A DNA stretch of 35,387 nucleotides from Flavobacteriales bacterium (GCA_014381465.1 JACNLP010000026.1:1-35387); one strand, 5' to 3'. Positions 25,901 to 33,782 are shown, numbered from the stretch's first letter. Notes: generated by a model from the sequence alone, not told the origin. Translations and numbers: made by a program.

Positions 25901-27054
25901 ATGCTTGTATTTATTCCGATTCAGTTTTTATTAGTCAGCCCTCACAAATGATAATAATTGAAAACACTGTTGATGTTCTTTGTAATGGTGATAATTCTGG
26001 TTCTGCTGTTTTGAATATAAGCGGTGGTGTTTCTCCTTATCAAACAAATTGGTATGGGTATAATAATTTAACACTGCAAAGTGGAAATTACCTTTATGAT
26101 GTTACAGATATAAATAATTGCAATTCAACTGGTGTTGTATTTATTAGCGAACCGAATCCGATAGTAGTATCTAATAGCATTACTCCATCTTCATGCCTAA
26201 ATTCTACTGACGGACAAATAAACATAAATATAAGTGGAGGGGTTGCCCCTTATCAACAAAATTGGTTTGGTATAACTCCTTTGAGTTTATCGGCAGGAAA
26301 TTACACTTACACTATTATTGATGCCAACGGATGTATAGATAGTAATCAAGTTGTTGTATCTTCTATTAGTAATTTATCGGTTAATAATATCACAAATCAT
26401 GTGAGTTGTTTTGGTTTTTGTGATGCTAGCATCAACCTTTCTATTACAAATGGAATTCCTCCTTATTCGGTAAATTGGTTTTCATTTTCTCCTGATTCAT
26501 TGTGTGAGGGTAACTATCCTTATAGGGTTACAGATGATTTGGGTTGTACTTTTGATGATACAATTACAGTTTTGATGCCTCAGCCATTAGTAACAAGTTT
26601 AACTCTTAACGGAACCCTTCTTAGTGCAAGCGTAAATGGAGGAACGCCACCTTATTTTTATTATTGGTGGAATGCAAATGGGAATTTAGGGAACACATCA
26701 TCAGTAACTATCAATCAAGGTGGAAATTACTTTTGTGTTGTTAGCGATATTAATAATTGTAATTCTGATACCGTTTCCTTTTTGTTTACTGCAATGGATG
26801 CAGTAGATTTTTTATCAGATAATATCAAGCTATATCCTAATCCGTTTTCAGACTTTATTACTATTGAAATTCCAATAGAGTATAAGGGTTTAACATTATC
26901 CTTACATAATGTTTTAGGTGAAATTCTATTACAGCAAAAGTATTACAACACACAGGAAATACAAGTTTTTAGAAAAGACTTATCCTCTGGTACTTATATC
27001 CTAAGTTTAAAAATGAAAGACTTTACAATTAGGAAAAAATTGGTTATTGAATAA
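22939..27054 (+). CDS. Secreted reprolysin-like zinc metalloprotease with SprB repeats and type-A T9SS signal
   Basis: A 1371-residue exported protease. The signal peptide ends near FGQ. After a pro-region of about 170 residues, the metzincin-type catalytic domain carries the extended zinc motif HExxHxxGxxH with His327, Glu328, His331 and His337. Two short Asp/Cys-rich units (GCTDSLAFNY and GCIDTAAANY, each ending in DDSSC or DDGSC) follow at about 417-475, then ten SprB-type repeats and one degenerate repeat without the opening Cys, to about 1285. The final 75 residues (LYPNPFSDFITIEI to KLVIE) are a type-A T9SS sorting domain. The gene starts two bases after the SprB-repeat protein, so both are probably made together and exported by the same system. 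Function is likely extracellular proteolysis or adhesion; substrates are unknown. Confidence 0.92.
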   Translation: MKKYTLILFLFFTQTLFGQELFTINNNNKIIATKNPKNTIGLILNDIIHQKILNNAEKQHTINLPFFGQALQFSLEKHNAVFSELQITSKTKNGNVLLDIKPNLLTYKMFHNGESVGIISFVNGEILATFKMNARQYEISKFKGKYILFEATNSINASNFECGSEQVQSQQLNSYPQNSFIPKCIELAIEIDEYTRLTFASDQEATNWALAIIAGVSQIYETDINVAVQVVDVTIWNTTDPYDAITNDASNMLSTLANYWSTNNGGIARDLVHLMTKRSNTGTGGIAYLGVLCSMGSGYAFSSVLNNDTTFTFPNPSYSWNLNVISHEMGHNIGSPHTHSCNWAADPTYGFVGGGIDDCGVVSGSASACTPPAPAPPGGIGTIMSYCHVGGSGVILEFHDIVITQALNPGINNASCITTCDYFGCTDSLAFNYDTTATIDDSSCIPVVMGCIDTAAANYNSAANTDDGSCTYCFALTFSVSDISCNGYNDGFIDMLVQSGTGTSSYIYNWTGPSGFSSTSEDINSLSAGTYIIAVTDTLGCTETVSRVINNPLPINIDSLVITNVSCFGLPDGTATVYISGGTPNYVYNWGGATPLSLVAGNYSVAITDANNCPQATSNFSITEPNLLVGTYSTVDISCFGFGNGSIDATLMGGVLPYTYSWTGPNTFSSTTQDITSLQAGAYSLAITDANGCVETISPTITEPSAVMVSSTISDASCNGGSDGYIDISPTGGTLPYSYNWSNGAITQDLMNIGAGQYSVDVLDDNGCIVPTLTFTINQPLPSSLSVQITSVDCNGDNNGVIDITYVPDVGVPFSFSWTGPNGFTSNIDDITSLFAGTYTLNITESNCVITNTYFVSEPAPITTLETVQHASCYDSTDASVLLTISGGVPTYTTNWGGFNPQALNAGTYTYTITDDNNCVFSDTVFINQPSIVNVNYNISNVSCFNGINGSASLIISGGTAPYTSTWQNANPLQLNAGFHSYTIVDDNACIYSDSVFISQPSQMIIIENTVDVLCNGDNSGSAVLNISGGVSPYQTNWYGYNNLTLQSGNYLYDVTDINNCNSTGVVFISEPNPIVVSNSITPSSCLNSTDGQININISGGVAPYQQNWFGITPLSLSAGNYTYTIIDANGCIDSNQVVVSSISNLSVNNITNHVSCFGFCDASINLSITNGIPPYSVNWFSFSPDSLCEGNYPYRVTDDLGCTFDDTITVLMPQPLVTSLTLNGTLLSASVNGGTPPYFYYWWNANGNLGNTSSVTINQGGNYFCVVSDINNCNSDTVSFLFTAMDAVDFLSDNIKLYPNPFSDFITIEIPIEYKGLTLSLHNVLGEILLQQKYYNTQEIQVFRKDLSSGTYILSLKMKDFTIRKKLVIE

Positions 27055-27422
27055 GACTCTATCCCTTGAAGTGTGTAAGTTGGTTGTTGGACAATAGTTT
27101 ATAGAATAATATGTTAAGCGAACTTTGGCACAAAGTGTGGCTATCTATCTAAACCCACCTCTACCTTCCTTCCAATAAATTGTTCAGGACATGCTCTCCA
27201 AGGAGGAGAACTATTCGCATTTTATCAACTCCCCTCTTGGGAGGGGTTGGGGGCGGCTAAACATAGATTGCTTCTAAAAACTCTGTTTTATCCCAATGAC
27301 AGTAGTCAAAAGCAACCCACCTCTACCTCCTCCAAGGAGGAGAACTATTCGCATTTTATCAATTCCCCTCTTGGGAGGGGATTAAGGGGTGGGTAAACAT
27401 GATGAAAGGAAGAACTCATACA
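27055..27422. repeat. Intergenic palindromic repeat cluster, right (inverted) copy
   Basis: No gene lies here. From about 27150 to 27410 it holds two successive copies of a core of about 75 bp with the palindromes CCAAGGAGGAG and CCCCTCTTGGGAGGGG; core copies lie at about 27195-27268 and 27313-27399. The segment 27291-27399 is the near-exact inverse of 13567-13675, and 27258-27300 inversely matches 13535-13575. The first core copy looks interrupted near 27172-27197 by unrelated bases. The first 95 bases show nothing recognisable. Confidence 0.9.
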
Positions 27423-28226
27423 CTAGAGAAAAATAGAACTGTACTTCTTTCCAGATTTCTCAAAAAGGAGTTTCACAGCCTTTCGCCCTTTCTCTCCCAA
27501 AGAAATAGAATAATCATTTACATACAAAGCAATGTGAGTATCAATCACTTCCTTTTGCATTTCTTGAGCATGACACTTCACATAGTCAGCAGAACTATTA
27601 GGATTTGCAAAAGCATATTCAACTGATTTTCTTAGCAATCTTTCTACCTTTTTTTGCAAATCAACATCTAAATTTCTTTTTACTACTATACCACCTAAAG
27701 GAATAGGCAAGTCCGTTTCTTCTTCCCAAAACTCGCCTAAATCTTTTACTTTCTCCAAGCCTTTATCTTGGTAGGTAAATCGATTTTCATGTATAATAAG
27801 TCCAGCATCTACCCTGCCTAAAAGCACTTCATTTTCAATTTCAGAAAAAAGTGTTTCTACCTTATTTTTATGTTCTGGATAAGCAATTTCTAAGAGCATA
27901 TTGGCAGTTGTATATTTTCCTGGTATAGCAATTTTACTTTTTTCAGACAAGATAGTATCTGGCATTTTTATTAAAAGCGGACCGCAAATATTACCCAAAG
28001 CTGAGCCACTATCTAATAATGCATAGTTAGAAACACAATGCGTAAAAGCGTTATAACTAAGTTTTGTAATCGCTAATTTTCCTTGAAAAGCCCACTTATT
28101 TAATTGTTCTACATCAGCAAAAACAACCTCAAATTCCAATCCTTCAGTATCAATTTTATGATGCACCATAGCGTCAAAAATAAAGGTGTCATTCGGACAA
28201 GGAGAAAATCCTAAGGTCAATTTCAT
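27423..28226 (-). CDS. mqnD: 1,4-dihydroxy-6-naphthoate synthase MqnD (futalosine pathway)
   Basis: MqnD converts cyclic dehypoxanthinyl futalosine to 1,4-dihydroxy-6-naphthoate in the futalosine route to menaquinone. The 267-residue protein has the periplasmic-binding-protein-like fold of the MqnA/MqnD family, with the characteristic opening LGFSPCPNDTFIFDA, KLAITKLSYNAF at about 51-62 and GLIIHENRFTY near the middle. Its ATG overlaps the TGA stop of mqnB (ATGA), so the two are coupled. mqnA, mqnC and mqnE are not in the window. Menaquinone made this way is the likely electron donor for NarI. Confidence 0.94.
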   Translation of the reverse strand: MKLTLGFSPCPNDTFIFDAMVHHKIDTEGLEFEVVFADVEQLNKWAFQGKLAITKLSYNAFTHCVSNYALLDSGSALGNICGPLLIKMPDTILSEKSKIAIPGKYTTANMLLEIAYPEHKNKVETLFSEIENEVLLGRVDAGLIIHENRFTYQDKGLEKVKDLGEFWEEETDLPIPLGGIVVKRNLDVDLQKKVERLLRKSVEYAFANPNSSADYVKCHAQEMQKEVIDTHIALYVNDYSISLGEKGRKAVKLLFEKSGKKYSSIFL

Positions 28227-28801
28227 AATTCAGCAATAATTTGTTTCACTTGAATATTCAGATTTTTTATTGCTAATGGCATATTCCAATTTGCTTTATT
28301 ACGCTTTTCTACCTTATTGGAAATCGCTCTTATCTGCACACAAGGAATATCAAATTCTTGGCACACTTTAAATACTGCCGCTCCCTCCATACTTTCAATA
28401 TCAGGATTTAACCTACTTACTACCTCAGCAATAGAGCCCTCATTGCCATGCACTGTATTTACTGTAATTCCTTTCGCTTTTTGCAAATTGGTTTTTCCTT
28501 CCACACTATAATTGGTTTGAATTCCAAAATCAGAAAATTGTTCAAACTCCTTTCCATTTTCAAATCCAATTTCTGAAAAACTATCTTCTATTACCTCAAC
28601 TATATCTCCAATTTTTATATTAGGATTAAAGCAGCCTGCAATCCCCATATTAATTACTAAATCATAAGATTTTGTACTTAACTCTTTAGTTAAACAAAGA
28701 GTAGTATTCACCATCCCAATGCCAGTAAAAAGCACTTCTAAATCTTTAAATTTCTCTACAATTACCTCTTGTTTTGTAGCCGCAACTAATAGTATCTTCA
28801 T
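28223..28801 (-). CDS. mqnB: Futalosine hydrolase MqnB
   Basis: MqnB removes hypoxanthine from futalosine. The 192-residue protein belongs to the purine nucleoside phosphorylase/nucleosidase fold: LVINMGIAGCF (68-78), a Glu-rich central segment and SMEGAAVFKVCQ near residues 137-148, where Met-Glu bind the ribose. It is shorter than typical MTA/SAH nucleosidase (about 230), and its overlap with mqnD identifies it as futalosine hydrolase rather than a general nucleosidase. A TAnnTTTG element ends four bases upstream of its ATG. Confidence 0.92.
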   Translation of the reverse strand: MKILLVAATKQEVIVEKFKDLEVLFTGIGMVNTTLCLTKELSTKSYDLVINMGIAGCFNPNIKIGDIVEVIEDSFSEIGFENGKEFEQFSDFGIQTNYSVEGKTNLQKAKGITVNTVHGNEGSIAEVVSRLNPDIESMEGAAVFKVCQEFDIPCVQIRAISNKVEKRNKANWNMPLAIKNLNIQVKQIIAEL

Positions 28802-28805
28802 TTGG

Positions 28806-28813
28806 CAAATATA
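28806..28813 (-). promoter_or_regulatory. -7 promoter element of mqnB-mqnD
   Basis: Reads TATATTTG on the minus strand, a full match to TAnnTTTG, and ends four bases before the mqnB ATG. A leaderless transcript is likely. The region to sppA (28814-28932) shows only a weak element for the divergent gene. Confidence 0.55.
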
Positions 28814-28932
28814 CCAAAAGAAAAGGTAGTTGATTTACATATTCTATCCTATTACACTGATTTTTATTACAAATTTTTATCTTTACCATCTCAAAATCAA
28901 TAAATAATTTTTTGTAATAAATATTTAAAAAA

Positions 28933-30693
28933 ATGAAATCATTCCTTAAAAATGTATTATCCACCATAGTGGGCGTAGTGCTATCGGTAGTAGTAGTAGT
29001 TCTTTTATTTATTGGCATCATCAGTATTGCTGTTTCTACCTTGGATAGTGATAAAGAAGCCAAAGTAAAAATGGACTCCATTTTAAAAATAAATTTGTCT
29101 AAACCCATTGTAGAAAGAGCAAGTGATAATCCTTTTGAGAATTTATCGCTCACTAATATGGACCCGGAAACTGAAGTTGAATTTAAAAACATTTTAGATA
29201 ATATTGAAAAAGCAAAAACAGATGAGCGCATAAAAGGAATTTACCTCAATGTACCTTTTGTAAATGCAGGTCTTTCGCAAACTGAGGAAATTAGAAATAA
29301 GTTATTGGATTTTAAAACTTCTGGAAAATTTATTGTTTCCTATGCAGAATATTATTCGCAAAAGGGCTATTACCTTAGCTCGGTGGCGGATGAACTTTTT
29401 TTAAATCCAGAAGGACTTTTTGAACTAAAAGGATTTTCAGCACAAATTATGTTTTACAAAGGGCTTTTGGAAAAGCTGGATATTGAGGCGCAAGTCATCC
29501 GTCACGGAAAGTTTAAAAGTGCCATTGAGCCATTTGTTTTAGATAAAATGAGTAAGGCAAACAGAGAGCAAATTTCGCTTCTTCTTTCTACCATTTCCGA
29601 TAATATTTTGGATTCTATTGCAAGCCAAAGAGGAATGACTTTAACCCAAGTAGAAGAAATAGCCAATAACTTAGAGCTGAATACAGCCAAAAAATGCTTA
29701 GAACATAATTTTGTAGATGCACTCATTTACCAAGATGAGTTGGAAGAAAAATTAAAAAACAAATTAGATGGAGTAGAAAAATTGCAGCTGATTTCTCTTT
29801 CAAAATACAGCAATGCCAAAGTGAAAAAAGAAGGCAAAATAAGCAGAGATAAAATCGCCATCATTTATGCCACAGGCGAAATTAATTCTGGTAAAGGAGA
29901 TTTGAAAAGTATTGGCTCTATTACCACCGCAAAAGCAATCAAACAGGCAAGAGAAGATGATAAAGTAAAAGCAATTGTTTTAAGGGTAAATTCTCCTGGC
30001 GGAAGTGCCCTTGCATCAGATGTAATTTGGAGAGAAACCACATTAGCAAAGGCAGAAAAACCCCTTGTTATTTCTATGGGCGATTTGGCGGCAAGTGGCG
30101 GCTATTATATTGCTTGTGCTGCCGACTCTATTGTGGCTAACCCTAACACAATTACTGGCTCTATTGGAGTGTTTGGATTAATACCAAATTTGAAACATTT
30201 TTATAAAAATAAATTAGGAATTACCATTGATACAGTAAATACCCACAAGCATGCTGATATGGGAGTAAATAGAGCATTGACTACTTTTGAAAGAGCAAAA
30301 ATTCAAGAGAGCATTGAGGATGTTTACGCTACTTTTATAGGGCATGTAGCGAAAGGAAGAAATATGAGCGCTACTGCTGTAGATGATGTTGGGCAAGGAA
30401 GGGTTTGGACTGGTTATGATGCAAAACGCTTAGGACTAGTAGATGTTTTGGGTGGCTTGGAAACAGCCATTGATATAGCGGCTCATTTGGCAAAAATAGA
30501 GGAATATCGACTTGTTTCTTTGCCAAAAAAAGAAGATCCTCTTGAAGTATTTATTAAAGAAATGACTGGAGAACAAAGCAACTATATTGCAAACTATTTT
30601 GGTATTGACAGTAAATACATTAAAGCAATTGAAAGTTTAATAAAAGGTGAAAAAGTTCAAGCAAGAATGCCTTTTATTTTGGAGATTAATTAA
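28933..30693 (+). CDS. sppA: Signal peptide peptidase SppA, long (67K) type
   Basis: SppA is a membrane-bound serine protease that degrades signal peptides left in the membrane. The 586 residues have the tandem two-domain layout of the E. coli-type enzyme (618). One N-terminal membrane anchor spans about 11-35. The Ser/Lys dyad is split over the two halves: Lys195 (HGKFKSAIEP) in the first and Ser388 (GDLAASGGYYIA) in the second, matching E. coli Lys209 and Ser409. RVNSPGGSA (351-359) forms the conserved backbone loop. The stop codon shares the palindrome TTAA with the stop of the convergent DUF2797 gene, so the genes overlap tail to tail by 4 bp. Confidence 0.95.
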   Translation: MKSFLKNVLSTIVGVVLSVVVVVLLFIGIISIAVSTLDSDKEAKVKMDSILKINLSKPIVERASDNPFENLSLTNMDPETEVEFKNILDNIEKAKTDERIKGIYLNVPFVNAGLSQTEEIRNKLLDFKTSGKFIVSYAEYYSQKGYYLSSVADELFLNPEGLFELKGFSAQIMFYKGLLEKLDIEAQVIRHGKFKSAIEPFVLDKMSKANREQISLLLSTISDNILDSIASQRGMTLTQVEEIANNLELNTAKKCLEHNFVDALIYQDELEEKLKNKLDGVEKLQLISLSKYSNAKVKKEGKISRDKIAIIYATGEINSGKGDLKSIGSITTAKAIKQAREDDKVKAIVLRVNSPGGSALASDVIWRETTLAKAEKPLVISMGDLAASGGYYIACAADSIVANPNTITGSIGVFGLIPNLKHFYKNKLGITIDTVNTHKHADMGVNRALTTFERAKIQESIEDVYATFIGHVAKGRNMSATAVDDVGQGRVWTGYDAKRLGLVDVLGGLETAIDIAAHLAKIEEYRLVSLPKKEDPLEVFIKEMTGEQSNYIANYFGIDSKYIKAIESLIKGEKVQARMPFILEIN

Positions 30694-31505
30694 AATAATC
30701 TTCCCTGTACAATTTCTTGATAAGAAAATTTTGATATAAACCCTTCATGCGAACGGATGTTAAAAACTCTGTCGCCATCCAATAATAAGTATTGCCCTTT
30801 TATACCTAAAAGTTCTCCTTCAATTATAGGATTCTTTTCTAACTTCACACTCTTTATCTTTTTAGGAAATTGAGTGACAGGATACTTTATTTCAGTTACT
30901 GTATTATCAGCTAAAATATATTGTTTTAATTCTTCTGGAACATGTTCAGAAAGTTTCTCTTTCATCTTTACCAAATCAACTGAATCAGGAGTTCCTGAGA
31001 GCATCTTTCTCCAATTGGTAACATCAGCTACAAAACGCTTTAACGAAACCTCTATATCTCCTGAAAACCTTCTATTTGGTACTTCTGCTAACAAAATTGC
31101 TTGACTTGCCCCTTGATCCATCCACCTAATTACCCCTTGAGTTCCTCTTGTAATCCCTACTTTTATCCCAGATGAGTTCGCTAAATAGACATAATGTGGC
31201 GCCAATTGAAAAGTTTTTTCCCACTCCAAATCTCTTTCCTCAATTCCTAAATGTGCGGTACAAAGTTCTGGTTTGAAAATAGATTGAGAGGCAAGAGGTG
31301 AATCGTAAAAACATTGATAACAAAAACCCGAACGATAAAATTTCTTCATTATTCTACCACAATTACAAATGACTTCTCCACTCCATTCTATTTTTATTTG
31401 CTTGCCAATGAGTTCATTCATCAAAATGTAACCCCCATGAATATCTAATGTATATTGCACCACATCTTGCAAATTAGTACTCATTTTTTTTAGTGTGTCT
31501 TTCAT
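30690..31505 (-). CDS. DUF2797 family protein with zinc-finger-like N-terminus and GIY-YIG-like segment
   Basis: A 271-residue cytosolic protein of the DUF2797 family; its function is unknown to me. Residues about 45-85 contain Cys47, Cys49, Cys62, Cys65, Cys82 and His85, which could hold one or two zinc ions. Next comes HYVYLANSSGIKVGITR (about 104-120) followed by an Arg-Trp pair, which recalls the opening strands of GIY-YIG nucleases; this resemblance is from pattern only. I chose the ATG at 31505, whose product begins MKDTLKKMSTN like family members, over a TTG at 31532 that would add nine residues. It is divergent from the GH3-family gene (45 bp) and convergent with sppA. Confidence 0.8.
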   Translation of the reverse strand: MKDTLKKMSTNLQDVVQYTLDIHGGYILMNELIGKQIKIEWSGEVICNCGRIMKKFYRSGFCYQCFYDSPLASQSIFKPELCTAHLGIEERDLEWEKTFQLAPHYVYLANSSGIKVGITRGTQGVIRWMDQGASQAILLAEVPNRRFSGDIEVSLKRFVADVTNWRKMLSGTPDSVDLVKMKEKLSEHVPEELKQYILADNTVTEIKYPVTQFPKKIKSVKLEKNPIIEGELLGIKGQYLLLDGDRVFNIRSHEGFISKFSYQEIVQGRLF

Positions 31506-31550
31506 CATAATTTTTTGTAATTTTATGGGCAATAAAAGTATCTATTATTT

Positions 31551-33062
31551 ATGAGGTTTCCTTTTAAAAATTCTTTTCTTTCTTGGATGATGAAAAAACG
31601 CATTCATCAGATTGAACTTTTTTTGAAATATCCTTTTTCCGTGCAAGATGAACTTTTATTAAACCTTATAAACAAAGCGAAAGATACAGAGTTTGGTAAA
31701 GCACACGGTTTTTCTTCAATCAAATCGTATGAAAAATTTATAAATAATGTAGAGGTAAAAACTTATGAAGAATTTTATCCTAACATCCAAAAGCTCAGAA
31801 ATGGAGGGGAGAATATTCTTTGGCCTGGAAAAATAAAATGGTTTGCAAAATCGGCAGGAACAACTAATGCAAAAAGCAAATACATCCCTATTACTGAGGA
31901 AGCTTTGGAGGATTCTCATTTTAAAGCTGGAAAAGACATGCTTTCCATTTATTGCAATAATAATCCTGAAAGTACTTTTTTTGATGGAATGGGATTAATG
32001 CTTGGTGGTTCGCAATCTCAAAATTCTTTAAAAAAATATACGGATGGTGACCTTTCAGCCATTCTAATTGATAATTTCCCTTTTTGGGTAAATATGCACC
32101 GAACACCTGATTTGGAAACTGCACTACTTCCAAAATGGGAAGAAAAACTAGATAGAATTGTAAGGCAGGGGATAAAAGAAAATGTAACTAATTTAACTGG
32201 CGCTCCCTCTTGGATGCTAATTGTATTAAACAAAATTTTAAAAAAAACAGCTAGCAATAACATTTTGGAAGTCTGGCCAAACTTAGAACTTTATATGCAT
32301 GGGGGTATGAATTTTTTACCCTATAAAGAGCAATTCAAAGAGATTATTCCAACAAATAAAATGAATTATATGGAGTGTTATAATGCTTCAGAAGGTTTTT
32401 TTGCCATTCAAGACCAAGTGCATTCTAATGAGATGTTACTCATGTTAGATTATGGAATTTTCTATGAATTTATTGACATGGAAGATTTTAAGAAAGGAAG
32501 TAGAAAAACGATAAAATTAGATCAGGTAAAACTAAGCACAACTTATGCCATTGTAATTACTACAAATTCTGGGCTTTGGCGATATCTTATTGGTGATACT
32601 GTTAAGTTCTCTTGCATTTCTCCTTTTAGAATTAAAATTGTAGGTAGAACCAAAAGTTTTATCAATGCTTTTGGAGAGGAATTAGTAATTGAAAATGCTG
32701 AAAGTGCTTTAAGACATGCCTGCAGAGAAACCCAAAGCACAATTAAAGAATTTACTGTTGCTCCACTTTATATTAATAAGGAAAACTCTGGAGCACATCA
32801 ATGGCTTATTGAATTTGAAAAAAAACCAACTAATTTGGATTTTTTCACTAAAGAACTTGATGTTTTTTTACAAAGTATTAATTCTGATTATAAAGCAAAA
32901 CGAAATAATGATTTGATACTTAGAATGCCAAAAGTAGAAATACAAAAAGATGGCACTTTTTATAAATGGCTAGAAAGCAAAGGGAAATTGGGAGGACAAA
33001 ATAAAGTCCCTAGATTGAGTAATGAGAGAAAAATTATAGACGAAATACTTAATTTGAAATAA
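31551..33062 (+). CDS. GH3 auxin-responsive-promoter family protein (acyl-adenylate/amide ligase-like)
   Basis: A 503-residue cytosolic protein of the GH3 family, which in plants joins amino acids to acyl substrates through an acyl-adenylate. Three ATP/AMP-binding motifs are visible: FAKSAGTTNAKSKYIP (about 104-119), YNASEGFF (about 279-286) and LIGDTVKF (about 347-354). Bacterial members are common in Bacteroidota, and their substrates are mostly unknown. It stands alone, 45 bp from the divergent DUF2797 gene and 86 bp before the kinase gene, so the context gives no substrate clue. Confidence 0.87.
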   Translation: MRFPFKNSFLSWMMKKRIHQIELFLKYPFSVQDELLLNLINKAKDTEFGKAHGFSSIKSYEKFINNVEVKTYEEFYPNIQKLRNGGENILWPGKIKWFAKSAGTTNAKSKYIPITEEALEDSHFKAGKDMLSIYCNNNPESTFFDGMGLMLGGSQSQNSLKKYTDGDLSAILIDNFPFWVNMHRTPDLETALLPKWEEKLDRIVRQGIKENVTNLTGAPSWMLIVLNKILKKTASNNILEVWPNLELYMHGGMNFLPYKEQFKEIIPTNKMNYMECYNASEGFFAIQDQVHSNEMLLMLDYGIFYEFIDMEDFKKGSRKTIKLDQVKLSTTYAIVITTNSGLWRYLIGDTVKFSCISPFRIKIVGRTKSFINAFGEELVIENAESALRHACRETQSTIKEFTVAPLYINKENSGAHQWLIEFEKKPTNLDFFTKELDVFLQSINSDYKAKRNNDLILRMPKVEIQKDGTFYKWLESKGKLGGQNKVPRLSNERKIIDEILNLK

Positions 33063-33148
33063 AAACTTATTAACGATTTATAAAATACTAATAGCATATA
33101 ATCTTATTTTAATCTTCTTTTTTTATTTTAGTCCAAAATTTTAAAAAT

Positions 33149-33772
33149 ATGCATGTAGCTATTGCCGGGAATATCGGCTCGGGAAAAACAACTCTTACCA
33201 CAAAGCTTGCCAAACATTATAAATGGGAAGCTCATTATGAAGATGTGGAAAACAACCCTTACTTAAATGATTTTTATAAAGACATGCAAAGGTGGTCTTT
33301 TAATTTACAGGTTTACTTTTTGAATAGCAGATTTCGACAAATTTTAAACATAAAAGCAAGTGGAAAAAGCTTTGTACAAGACAGAACAATATATGAAGAT
33401 GCTTTTATTTTTGCACCTAATTTACATTCAATGGGGCTTATGAGTTCTCGTGATTTTGATAATTACCAGCAACTCTTTAATTTAATGGATTCTTTTATTC
33501 AAGGGCCTGATTTACTTATTTATTTAAGAGCATCAACCCCCACTTTAGTAAATCAAATTCAAAAAAGAGGAAGAGACTACGAAAACTCAATTCGCTTAGA
33601 TTATTTAACTCGCCTTAATGAGCGGTATGAGGCATGGATTTCCGAATACTCAAAAGGGAAGCTCTTAATTATTGATGTGGATGATATTAACTTTTCAGAA
33701 AACAAAGAAGATCTCGGAGGGGTTATCGAAAAAATAGATGCCGAAATTCATGGACTTTTTAAAACTAATTAG
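33149..33772 (+). CDS. Deoxynucleoside kinase
   Basis: A 207-residue kinase of the dNK/dCK/dGK family that phosphorylates deoxynucleosides in salvage. The P-loop is GNIGSGKT (7-14). The ERS-type motif appears as QDRTIYED, where Asp-Arg hold the catalytic site, and the lid carries RGRDYE with its arginines. The length is normal for bacterial dGK/dAK enzymes. Whether it prefers deoxyguanosine, deoxyadenosine or both cannot be read from sequence. A bidirectional terminator follows within 15 bp. Confidence 0.9.
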   Translation: MHVAIAGNIGSGKTTLTTKLAKHYKWEAHYEDVENNPYLNDFYKDMQRWSFNLQVYFLNSRFRQILNIKASGKSFVQDRTIYEDAFIFAPNLHSMGLMSSRDFDNYQQLFNLMDSFIQGPDLLIYLRASTPTLVNQIQKRGRDYENSIRLDYLTRLNERYEAWISEYSKGKLLIIDVDDINFSENKEDLGGVIEKIDAEIHGLFKTN

Positions 33773-33782
33773 CAAAAGACAT

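Noticed and set aside
28746-29231. Minus-strand ORF of 161 codons across the start of sppA
   Set aside because: It lies mostly antisense to the sppA coding region and also overlaps mqnB in another frame; the product is Ser/Thr-rich with no recognisable motif.
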